Assembly: GCA_018334775.1 (NCBI GenBank)
Contig: JAGXLJ010000101.1
Location: forward strand, 1 to 5,172
Direction of reading: 5' to 3'
DNA length: 5,172 nucleotides
From: Halodesulfurarchaeum sp.
GTDB lineage: Archaea; Halobacteriota; Halobacteria; Halobacteriales; Halobacteriaceae
The notes beneath the pieces were generated by a model. That model was given only the letters and a program-made list of their open reading frames with translations. It was not told the origin of the DNA and did no database searches. Below, in pieces: positions 1-5,172 of this stretch (positions within the stretch are counted from its first letter, which is position 1; each line of letters begins with the position of its first letter). The translations under genes and the position numbers were made by a program.

Positions 1-342
1 CATGTTATCGGGCGAAACGGGGAGCGCATCAGGCAGATCGAGGATCAGTTGGGGATCGACATCGACGTCCGAACCCTGGAGGACCGTCCCCAAAACGAAC
101 AGTCCCAATCGGAGACCCAAGAACAGGGTGAGATCGTCACTCCCGAAATTACGACCCAGCATATCGTCGTGCCGGTCGAAGAGGAACGGGCCGGGGAAAC
201 CGTCGAAGTGCAAGCAAACGGGGAGTATCTCTTCACGGCCACAGTCGGCCGAGGCGGGGAAGTTCAGGTCTCGCGTGGCAGCGCTATCGCGGAGGAATTG
301 GAGCGAGCGATCGATCGCGAATCGATGATTACAATCCGATAA
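1..342 (+). CDS. PINc/VapC-type ATPase with KH domain, C-terminal part (5' end outside window)
   Basis: Frame 1 is open from the first base to a TAA at 340-342, giving the last 113 residues of a larger protein. It opens with VIGRNGERI, the GxxG loop of a KH nucleic-acid-binding fold, followed by QLGIDIDVRT. A Glu/Gln-rich linker (about residues 28-47) leads to a conserved-looking tail, EYLFTATVGRGGEVQVSRG (residues 75-93), and a helix ending AEELERAID. From memory this matches the end of the archaeal PIN-domain/P-loop ATPase/KH proteins (COG1855 type), which are usually about 600 residues with an N-terminal PIN nuclease domain and a central PilT/VirB11-like ATPase. Those domains lie outside the window, so the family call rests on the KH loop and tail only. 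The cellular role of the family is not well established; RNA binding or processing is the usual guess. The stop lies 3 bases from the stop of the converging winged-helix gene. Confidence 0.8.
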   Translation, partial: HVIGRNGERIRQIEDQLGIDIDVRTLEDRPQNEQSQSETQEQGEIVTPEITTQHIVVPVEEERAGETVEVQANGEYLFTATVGRGGEVQVSRGSAIAEELERAIDRESMITIR

Positions 343-345
343 GCC

Positions 346-612
346 TCAGGCCGCTTCCACGCCTGGCTCCTCCGCCGTCTCTTCGGCTGGGGTCTGGAGA
401 CGGTAGAGGCTCTGTCTGGCGTCTTGGAAGTACACCTGTTCCTTGAGGATTTCACACTCGTCAAGCCGATCAAGGGCATATCGGACCGTCCGAGCCGAGA
501 GCATCGACTCCTCAACGATGCGTTTCTGGGTGAGCGGACCGTCGTGTTCCAGGACTTTGTAAATGAGCTTGGCACTTGGGGGCATGTCGTCGAGGCAGCT
601 TGGTGGTTCCAT
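346..612 (-). CDS. Small winged helix-turn-helix DNA-binding protein (MarR/TrmB-like fold)
   Basis: This is an 88-residue protein starting at the ATG at 612-610 and ending at TGA (348-346). The frame stays open upstream to 654, but the ATG at 612 is chosen because the extra residues are basic and would overlap the putative promoter, while MEPPSCLDDMPPSAK looks like a natural N-terminus. Predicted layout: helix 1 about 11-22 (PPSAKLIYKVLE), helix 2 about 27-36 (LTQKRIVEES), recognition helix about 38-50 (LSARTVRYALDRL), then a two-strand wing about 55-73 (ILKEQVYF, QSLYRL) and an acidic Ala/Glu-rich tail. This is a minimal single-domain winged helix with no visible ligand or metal domain. It fits the small haloarchaeal regulators annotated as MarR-type or HTH-domain proteins. 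The target is unknown. It is divergent from the EMC6-like/RLI unit, so autoregulation or control of that unit is possible but is inference only. Confidence 0.8.
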   Translation of the reverse strand: MEPPSCLDDMPPSAKLIYKVLEHDGPLTQKRIVEESMLSARTVRYALDRLDECEILKEQVYFQDARQSLYRLQTPAEETAEEPGVEAA

Positions 613-637
613 ACTAATACGGACCCGCCTTTTGAGG

Positions 638-645
638 GTAAGTAA
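638..645 (-). promoter_or_regulatory. Possible TATA-like element for the winged-helix gene
   Basis: On the minus strand TTACTTAC lies 26-33 bases upstream of the chosen ATG at 612. That is the spacing expected of an archaeal TATA box for a leaderless transcript. No Shine-Dalgarno-like sequence precedes the ATG, which supports leaderless translation. The match to a haloarchaeal TATA consensus is only moderate, and no convincing BRE is seen next to it. Confidence 0.3.
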
Positions 646-675
646 CAGGGGCAATCAGTTGGGTATCAAGCGGGA

Positions 676-690
676 ACGAACGGCTTTTGG
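676..690 (+). promoter_or_regulatory. Possible BRE/TATA-like element for the EMC6-like/RLI unit
   Basis: A purine-containing CGAAC (676-680, BRE-like) is followed by a short T run (CTTTTGG, 684-690). The run is centred about 27 bases before the ATG at 714, the distance expected for a leaderless archaeal transcript. The T run is short and interrupted by G, so this is weak. A small dyad, CGGC at 681-684 and GCCG at 691-694, brackets the T run and could be a regulator site, although four-base arms are expected by chance. Confidence 0.25.
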
Positions 691-713
691 GCCGCCACAC
701 CGAGAACACAGAC

Positions 714-1016
714 ATGGCAACCGAGACGGACAGTGGTTTGACCGGGCACGTCAGGTCTGTCGCGATCACGTCAGTGACCGCGCTGGGCGGCGTGGTCGCA
801 GGCGTGGCGTCAGCACGGATCACCGTCAGCGCCACGGACCAACTCGGCCTGGCGATTATGGTCGGGATGCTGTTGGTCAATCTCGCGATCTTGCGAGCGA
901 TCGGCATCGACATCTCCGACTTTGGGGCGAAAGATCACCTGTTCAACGCGTTCATGACGTTCTCGCTTTGGTATGTAACCTGGGGGGTACTGCTGACCAC
1001 CGGCGTCACCTTGTAA
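714..1016 (+). CDS. EMC6-like (Rab5ip family) three-helix membrane protein
   Basis: A 100-residue integral membrane protein. The ATG at 714 is preferred over the upstream in-frame TTG at 687, which would add nine polar residues and overlap the putative TATA region. There are three hydrophobic stretches: about 13-34 (Gly/Ala/Val-rich, ALGGVVAGVASA), about 44-65 (LGLAIMVGMLLVNLAIL) and about 76-98 (aromatic, MTFSLWYVTWGVLLT). The loop ISDFGAKDHLF (67-77) precedes helix 3. This layout and the Phe/Trp-rich third helix resemble archaeal proteins named EMC6-like. In eukaryotes EMC6 is a core subunit of the ER membrane protein complex, which inserts transmembrane proteins together with EMC3, an Oxa1/YidC relative. 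A membrane-insertion role here is inferred by homology only. The stop codon is followed by one base and then the RLI start, so the two genes almost certainly share an mRNA. The family call is from recognition, not a search. Confidence 0.82.
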   Translation: MATETDSGLTGHVRSVAITSVTALGGVVAGVASARITVSATDQLGLAIMVGMLLVNLAILRAIGIDISDFGAKDHLFNAFMTFSLWYVTWGVLLTTGVTL

Positions 1017-1017
1017 A

Positions 1018-2847
1018 ATGGCCGACGATAGTATCGCTACCGTCGATCTCGAGCGATGTCAGCCCGACCGGTGCAACTACGAGTGCATCAATTACTGTCC
1101 CCCGAACCGCACCGGAAAGGATTGTATCATCCCGCGGGAGGATCGCTACGACGAGGACGAACCGTTCGACGGCGCTCTCGATCAGGTCTGGATCTCCGAG
1201 GAGATCTGTCTGGGTGAGACCTGTGGCATCTGCGTGCAGAAGTGTCCCTTCGATGCGATCGAGATCATCAACCTCCCACAGGAACTCTCCGATGAACCGA
1301 CCCACCGATACGGCGAAAACGCCTTCGCACTCTATGGCCTGCCGATGCCCGAATCAGGGACGGTAACCGGCCTCCTCGGTCCTAACGGGATCGGAAAGTC
1401 GACCGCCGTGAAGGCACTGGCCGGGGAGATTACCCCGAATTTGGGCCGCACAACTGACCCACCGGACTGGGACGCCGTCATCGACGAGTATCGCGGGACT
1501 GCACTCCAGGATTATCTCGTTGCTGTGCGGGATGGCGAGCTTTCGGTTTCCCGCAAACCCCAGTATATCGACCGTATCCCGGAGCAGTTCGAGGGAACAA
1601 CCCGAGACCTCCTCGCGACGACGGACGAACGGGATGCCCTCGAATCGATGGCCAAACGGCTCTCCATCGAACCGGTGCTCGACCAGCCGATCGGGGACAT
1701 CTCTGGGGGTGAACTCCAGCGGGTGGCAATCGCCGCGGCACTGCTTCGGGACGCGGATTTCTACTTCCTCGACGAGATCACGCCCTATCTCGACATCACA
1801 CAGCGTATCGCGGTGGCCCGACTGGTTCGGGAACTGGCTGAGGAGGAGGGCCGGGCCGTTCTCGTGGTCGAACACGATCTGGCCGTCCTCGACCTGCTGG
1901 GTGATAATCTTCATGTAGCGTACGGCGAACCCGCCGTCTTCGGGGTGGTGACACCGCCCAAACCCGTCCGAAACGGGATCAACGAATATCTGGAGGGCTA
2001 TTTGGAGAACGAGAACATGCGAATCCGGCCGGAGGCCATCGAATTCGAGTCCCACGCGCCTCGTCCGGTGACGAACGCGGACGTGCTCGTGGAGTACCCC
2101 GAGATCGAGAAGTCCTACGGCGACGGGGAGTTCTCACTCCAAGTCGAAGGTGGTGCGGTCCACCAGAACGAGGTCTTAGGAATCCTCGGCCCGAACGGCA
2201 TCGGAAAATCGACCTTTGCCAAGTTGCTAGCCGGACAGCTCGAACCCGATGGCGGGCACGTGGATCTCGGTCTCGAAATCGCGTACAAACCCCAGTACGT
2301 CGAGGCCGAGCAAGCCCTCCCGGTCGAAACGTTCCTCCGGGACATCTCGAAGGACGTCGGCACCTCCTACTGGCAGACCGAGATCGGCGAGCCACTCAAA
2401 CTCGGTGACATCATGGACCAGTTGCTCACGGACCTCTCGGGCGGGGAGCGCCAGCGGGTCGCCATCGCGGCCACGCTCTCGAGAGATGCTGATCTCTACC
2501 TGCTCGATGAGCCATCAGCCCACCTCGATGTAGAACAGCGGGTGCTCGCGACACGAGCGATCCGTCGTTACGCCGAGAACCACGAAACGACGGTCATGGT
2601 CATCGACCACGACATCTACGTGATCGACCTGCTGGCCGATCGGCTCCTGGTCTTCGACGGCGAACCCGCGGTCAAGGGTCACGCCAGTCCCGCGATGAGC
2701 ATGCGGGACGGGATGAACGAGTTCCTCCAGAACCTCGGCGTAACCTTCCGTCGTGACGAACGGATGGGACGTCCCCGGATCAACAAACCAGGCAGTCAGC
2801 TCGACCGGCAACAGCGCCGGGACGGCGAATACTACTACACACAGTGA
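1018..2847 (+). CDS. rli: RLI/ABCE1 ribosome-recycling Fe-S ATPase
   Basis: A complete 609-residue cytosolic ABC-type ATPase, close to the family's usual length of about 590-610. ABCE1 splits post-termination ribosomes into subunits, working with aRF1 or Pelota, and stays on the small subunit. The N-terminal ferredoxin-like domain has both clusters: Cys 14, 19, 23, 27 (Cx4Cx3Cx3CP) and Cys 64, 69, 72, 76 (Cx4Cx2Cx3CP). NBD1 has Walker A GPNGIGKST (121-129), KPQY (180-183), signature ISGGE (228-232), Walker B FYFLDE (248-253) and switch His286. NBD2 has the same Walker A (391-399), KPQY (424-427), signature LSGGE (473-477), Walker B LYLLDE (493-498) and His531. The C-terminal hinge carries RPRINK (585-590). 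After the first catalytic Glu the usual PSSYLD reads ITPYLD, so the Pro is lost; NBD2 keeps DEPSAHLD. The ATG at 1018 follows the EMC6-like stop (TAA-A-ATG) with no Shine-Dalgarno-like sequence, so translation is probably coupled. Confidence 0.98.
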   Translation: MADDSIATVDLERCQPDRCNYECINYCPPNRTGKDCIIPREDRYDEDEPFDGALDQVWISEEICLGETCGICVQKCPFDAIEIINLPQELSDEPTHRYGENAFALYGLPMPESGTVTGLLGPNGIGKSTAVKALAGEITPNLGRTTDPPDWDAVIDEYRGTALQDYLVAVRDGELSVSRKPQYIDRIPEQFEGTTRDLLATTDERDALESMAKRLSIEPVLDQPIGDISGGELQRVAIAAALLRDADFYFLDEITPYLDITQRIAVARLVRELAEEEGRAVLVVEHDLAVLDLLGDNLHVAYGEPAVFGVVTPPKPVRNGINEYLEGYLENENMRIRPEAIEFESHAPRPVTNADVLVEYPEIEKSYGDGEFSLQVEGGAVHQNEVLGILGPNGIGKSTFAKLLAGQLEPDGGHVDLGLEIAYKPQYVEAEQALPVETFLRDISKDVGTSYWQTEIGEPLKLGDIMDQLLTDLSGGERQRVAIAATLSRDADLYLLDEPSAHLDVEQRVLATRAIRRYAENHETTVMVIDHDIYVIDLLADRLLVFDGEPAVKGHASPAMSMRDGMNEFLQNLGVTFRRDERMGRPRINKPGSQLDRQQRRDGEYYYTQ

Positions 2848-2850
2848 ATC

Positions 2851-2929
2851 ACCTCGGGGTCATGTGGTTCGAAAGGCCTTCGGCCTTTCGTCATCACGGA
2901 AATCTTTGATTGCCGTACGACCCCGGGGT
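2851..2929. repeat. Imperfect 11-bp inverted repeat enclosing the hairpin after RLI
   Basis: ACCTCGGGGTC at 2851-2861 pairs with GACCCCGGGGT at 2919-2929 in 10 of 11 positions; the exception (2854/2926) would be a G-U pair in the plus-strand RNA. The right arm contains its own 10-bp palindrome, ACCCCGGGGT (2920-2929). The arms enclose 57 bases holding the 9-bp hairpin at 2870-2890. The whole structure starts 3 bases after the RLI stop codon, so it would form in the RLI 3' UTR or in DNA between the two convergent genes. It could aid 3'-end formation or protect the transcript. No flanking target duplication is seen that would mark a small transposable element. Confidence 0.55.
2870..2890. terminator. 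Perfect 9-bp hairpin between convergent genes
   Basis: CGAAAGGCC (2870-2878), a 3-base loop TTC, and GGCCTTTCG (2882-2890) form a perfect, GC-rich stem-loop 23 bases after the RLI stop. It lies between two genes that converge, so it would form in read-through RNA from either strand. No U tract follows directly, so it is not a bacterial-type intrinsic terminator. A role in transcript 3'-end formation, stability or transcription pausing is inferred. The structure itself is read directly from the sequence. Confidence 0.5.
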
Positions 2930-2964
2930 ATTCGCCTTGGCCGCTGATAAAACGGAGAATACGG

Positions 2965-2981
2965 TCGTTTTTGGGTGTTTT
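2965..2981 (+). terminator. T-rich tract, likely archaeal terminator for the EMC6-like/RLI unit
   Basis: T5 (2968-2972) and T4 (2978-2981) in the plus strand, separated by GGGTG, lie about 120 bases after the RLI stop and just before the convergent stop of the acetyl-CoA synthetase gene. Archaeal RNA polymerase terminates at U-rich tracts without needing a hairpin, so this is the best plus-strand terminator in the gap. For the opposite strand the only comparable tract is a minus-strand T4 at 2952-2949, which is weaker. Confidence 0.45.
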
Positions 2982-2988
2982 GCCAGGC

Positions 2989-4986
2989 TCAGTGATCGAT
3001 GTGTTCCCGAATCCGCTCGGGAACACTCGGATCTCGAAGCGTGGTGGTGTTACCCAGTTCCTCGTCATTCGATATGTCCTCAAGGAGCCGCCGCATGATC
3101 TTGCCCGACCTGGTCTGGGGTAGTTCGTCGACGAACCAGACGTTTGCCGGGCGAGCGAATTTCCCGATCTGCTCCTCGATGGCCGTGACGACCGCGTCCT
3201 CAAGCTCCTCGCTTTGCTCATAGCCGTCACGCAACGTGACATACACGTCCGGAACGGTCCCCTTTTGTGGGTCTTCGCGGCCCGCGACCGCGGTTTTGGC
3301 AACGGACTCGACCTCAGCGACAGCACTTTCCAGTTCCATCGTCCCGAGCCGATGACCCGCGACGTTCATGACGTCGTCGAGCCGTCCGAGAATCCGGAAA
3401 TAGCCGTCATCAGCTTCCACGGCCCCATCGCCCGCCTTATAGACCCAATCCTCGGGGTCATCACTGTCGATATCTGAGAACTCCCGCCAATACTCCTCAA
3501 TGAACCGATCATCGTCCCCGTGGACAGTCTGGAGCATCCCAGGCCACGGGCGCTCGATTACAAGATTGCCGGCCCTGGCCGTGCCTGCCTCGATTGTGTG
3601 TCCCTGGTCATCATAGATGGCAGGTTTGACACCCGGTACCGGTCGGCCAGCCGAACCCGGTTTCATCTCTTCCAGCGCCGGCAAGTTAGTGATGAGATGC
3701 CCGCCGGTTTCGGTCTGCCACCACGTGTCGACGATTACCGCGTCACCCCCACCGATATGTTCGTAGTACCAGAGCCAGGCCTCGGGTTGGATCGGTTCGC
3801 CGACCGTCGTCATGTGCCGGAAGTCAAAATCGTACTGCGCGGGAATGTCTTCGCCCCACTTCATGAACATGCGCACGGCGGTTGGTGACGTGTGGAAGAT
3901 ATCCACATCGTATTTCTCCGCGATCTCCCAGATTCGACCCTTGTGCGGGGCGTCGGGAGCCCCTTCGAACATGACACTGGTCGTCCCGAGAGCCAGCGGG
4001 CCATAGACGATGTAGGAGTGGCCCGTTATCCACCCGATATCCGCCGAACACCAGTAGGTGTCCTCGGGTTCGATGTCGAGAACGTATTTCGAGGTAGCCG
4101 CTGCGTGGGCCAGGTACCCGCCCGTGCGGTGCTGGGTCCCCTTCGGCTGGCCGGTGGTTCCTGACGTATACATCAAAAAGAGCGGGTCTTCGGCGGACCG
4201 TTCGACCGGGTCCACCTCCGCGCCCTTCTTCTGCTCTTTGACCTCGTCGACGAGGACGTAGGGATCCTCACTCGTGATCTCCACATCCGGATGAAGTTCG
4301 TCGTTCCGTTTGAACAGCAAAACTGTCTCGACGTCGGTCTCGGCGAGTTCCAGCGCCTCGTCAGCTTTGGCTTTGTGATCGAGAAACTCGCCCCGGCGGT
4401 AGTAGCCATCTATCGTGACGACAACCTTGGAGTCGGCGTCGTCGATCCGATCCGCGAGCGCCTGGGCCGAAAAGCCTCCGAAGACGGCGGAATGTGGGGC
4501 ACCGATCCTGGCCGCCCCCAACATCGATACCGGCAGCGCCGGAACCATTGGGAGGTGCAGGGAGACGATGTCGTCTTCTCGGACCCCGACCTCACGATAC
4601 ACCGCCGCCATCTCGTTGATGCGGCGGTAGAGGTCTTGATAGGCGATTCGCTCGGTATCACCGGGTTCGCCTTCCCATAGCAGGGCCGTCTGGTCCTTGC
4701 GCTCGGGGAGATGGCGGTCGACGGCGTTGGCCGAGGCGTTGAGCGTCCCGCCCGTGAACCACTTGTAGAAGGGGGGGTCCGAATCGTCGAGAACGGTGTC
4801 CCATCGAGAGTCCCAGTCCAGCAGCTCGGCCCACTCCTCGTAGGCCTCGGGATACTGGTCCTCGAATCGGTCGTAGACGTCGGGGTTGGTCTCGTTGGCC
4901 TGCCCGACAAACTGGGGTGGCGGTCGGAAGTACTCCTGTTCGTCCAGTCGGGCTTCGATGTCGCCCGTATCCGCTTCCTCAGACAT
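2989..4986 (-). CDS. acs: Acetyl-CoA synthetase, AMP-forming
   Basis: A complete 665-residue cytosolic enzyme of the usual Acs length. It activates acetate with ATP and CoA to acetyl-CoA, AMP and PPi through an acetyl-AMP intermediate, feeding the TCA/anaplerotic routes during growth on acetate. Adenylate-forming superfamily motifs run in order: P-loop YTSGTTGQPKG (273-283), GEPIQPEAW (396-404), TWWQTETGG (421-429; the Trp pair is typical of enzymes limited to acetate/propionate), YKAGDGA (516-522), hinge GRLDDVMNVAGHRLG (534-548) and the C-terminal RSGKIMRR (626-633). Lys629 is the catalytic lysine, equivalent to the one acetylated in bacterial Acs. The YKAGD motif has Ala where most relatives have Ser or Thr. 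The N-terminus (MSEEADTGDIEARLDEQEYF) is acidic, as expected in a salt-in halophile. The ATG at 4986 is the natural start, with a TATA-like element about 30 bases upstream and no Shine-Dalgarno-like sequence. It is monocistronic as far as seen and ends 141 bases from the convergent RLI gene. Confidence 0.98.
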   Translation of the reverse strand: MSEEADTGDIEARLDEQEYFRPPPQFVGQANETNPDVYDRFEDQYPEAYEEWAELLDWDSRWDTVLDDSDPPFYKWFTGGTLNASANAVDRHLPERKDQTALLWEGEPGDTERIAYQDLYRRINEMAAVYREVGVREDDIVSLHLPMVPALPVSMLGAARIGAPHSAVFGGFSAQALADRIDDADSKVVVTIDGYYRRGEFLDHKAKADEALELAETDVETVLLFKRNDELHPDVEITSEDPYVLVDEVKEQKKGAEVDPVERSAEDPLFLMYTSGTTGQPKGTQHRTGGYLAHAAATSKYVLDIEPEDTYWCSADIGWITGHSYIVYGPLALGTTSVMFEGAPDAPHKGRIWEIAEKYDVDIFHTSPTAVRMFMKWGEDIPAQYDFDFRHMTTVGEPIQPEAWLWYYEHIGGGDAVIVDTWWQTETGGHLITNLPALEEMKPGSAGRPVPGVKPAIYDDQGHTIEAGTARAGNLVIERPWPGMLQTVHGDDDRFIEEYWREFSDIDSDDPEDWVYKAGDGAVEADDGYFRILGRLDDVMNVAGHRLGTMELESAVAEVESVAKTAVAGREDPQKGTVPDVYVTLRDGYEQSEELEDAVVTAIEEQIGKFARPANVWFVDELPQTRSGKIMRRLLEDISNDEELGNTTTLRDPSVPERIREHIDH

Positions 4987-5012
4987 GCTTCTCTCTCATT
5001 GATTCGAGGCGA

Positions 5013-5020
5013 TCATTTAG
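5013..5020 (-). promoter_or_regulatory. TATA-like element for acs
   Basis: On the minus strand CTAAATGA sits 27-34 bases before the acs ATG. An archaeal TATA box works about 26 bases before transcription start, so this predicts a very short leader, starting roughly at 4988-4992. It is the most A/T-rich stretch in the acs upstream region apart from the repeats. The direct repeats at 5064-5144 lie about 45-130 bases further upstream, a position compatible with activator sites. Confidence 0.45.
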
Positions 5021-5063
5021 GTCTTGTTGCCCGAGCCAAGACTCGCCACCGGAAAAAGTAGGG

Positions 5064-5144
5064 CACCAACAGTTCGGAAAACCCGCTAACCAACAGTTCG
5101 GAGGTCGGGCTAACCAACAGTTTGGGTCAGGTCAGAACAGTTCG
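5064..5144. repeat. 24-bp-periodic direct repeat upstream of acs (AACAGTT core, four copies)
   Basis: Three 24-bp units (5064-5087, 5088-5111, 5112-5135) each begin with [A/C]ACCAACAGTT[C/T]GG. Units 1 and 2 agree at 18 of 24 positions. Units 2 and 3 share a 14-base stretch, GCTAACCAACAGTT, at 5085-5098 and 5109-5122. A fourth shorter core, AACAGTTCG, is at 5136-5144. Core centres fall at 5071, 5095, 5119 and 5139, so spacing is 24, 24 and 20. Each core is a hyphenated dyad, AAC-A-GTT; copy 4 extends it to GAAC-A-GTTC. The array sits between the acs TATA-like element and a possible upstream minus-strand gene. It could be a regulator-binding array, or a small tandem duplication at the end of the neighbouring gene, because copy 4 overlaps that gene's putative last codons. 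Confidence 0.75.
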
Positions 5145-5172
5145 CGCTGACAGGAGCCACACAGGGTCTTCC
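5132..5172 (-). CDS. Possible 3' end of an unrecognised minus-strand gene with a CxxC motif
   Basis: Reading inward from the right edge on the minus strand, one frame gives KTLCGSCQRELF and then TGA (5134-5132). The CxxC close to a C-terminus resembles the last knuckle of a zinc-ribbon or HNH-type small protein. Its stop would leave 145 bases before the acs ATG, a normal intergenic length. Only 12 full codons are visible, so this could be chance; the other two minus-strand frames also reach the edge or stop nearby. No product is assigned. Confidence 0.3.
   Translation of the reverse strand, partial: KTLCGSCQRELF

Noticed and set aside
563..1366. 267-residue plus-strand open frame across the EMC6-like gene and the start of RLI
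   Set aside because: It is Arg/Ser-rich with no recognisable motif and overlaps the EMC6-like gene and the Fe-S domain of RLI in another frame. Such shadow frames are common in GC-rich DNA.
1354..2055. 233-residue minus-strand open frame inside RLI
   Set aside because: It is antisense to the ABC ATPase domains, with no motif and no separate promoter. It arises from the GC-rich codon bias of RLI.
2870..2890. Bacterial-type intrinsic terminator
   Set aside because: No U tract follows the stem on either strand, and the host is archaeal. The T-rich tract at 2965-2981 is the better terminator candidate.
2851..2929. MITE or other small transposable element bounded by inverted repeats
   Set aside because: The terminal repeats are only 11 bp and imperfect, and no target-site duplication is visible beside them. 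Without other genomic copies this cannot be called mobile.
4410..4910. 166-residue minus-strand open frame inside acs
   Set aside because: It is a Pro/Ser/Thr/Arg-rich shadow in an alternate frame of acs.
5064..5144. CRISPR array
   Set aside because: The units are tandem with a 24-bp period and no room for spacers. Repeat length and divergence do not fit CRISPR, and no cas genes are present.
4917..5150. 77-residue plus-strand open frame ending in NQQFG repeats
   Set aside because: The first part is antisense to the acs start and promoter, and no plausible start lies near the repeat. I kept the repeat as a finding but do not call a gene.

Overview
The window is chromosomal DNA of a halophilic archaeon (Halobacteria class). 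The evidence is the acidic proteins, G/C-rich third codon positions, starts with no Shine-Dalgarno-like sequence, TATA-like elements placed for leaderless or near-leaderless transcripts, and a set of archaeal or archaeal-style genes: a PIN/KH ATPase tail, a small winged-helix protein, an EMC6-like membrane protein and the ribosome-recycling ATPase RLI/ABCE1. Species cannot be named from the sequence.

Layout, left to right. (1) The 3' end of a PINc/VapC-type ATPase with a KH domain, plus strand, open at the left edge. (2) Converging on it with only 3 bases between the two stop codons, a small winged-helix DNA-binding protein on the minus strand. (3) A 101-base divergent promoter region. (4) A two-gene plus-strand unit: a three-helix EMC6-like membrane protein, then, after a single base, RLI/ABCE1, a complete 609-residue protein with both Fe-S clusters and two ATPase domains. 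(5) A 141-base convergent gap holding a perfect 9-bp hairpin inside an imperfect 11-bp inverted repeat, then T-rich tracts that look like an archaeal terminator. (6) A complete AMP-forming acetyl-CoA synthetase on the minus strand. (7) Its 145-base upstream region, with a TATA-like element and a 24-bp-periodic direct repeat, and possibly the tail of another minus-strand gene at the right edge.

Most of the window is conserved core biology: translation recycling, membrane-protein biogenesis and acetate activation. I found no mobile element, CRISPR array, defence system, tRNA or rRNA. The items most worth a second look are the AACAGTT repeat array upstream of the acetyl-CoA synthetase gene, the tight coupling of the EMC6-like gene to RLI, and the nested inverted repeats after RLI.
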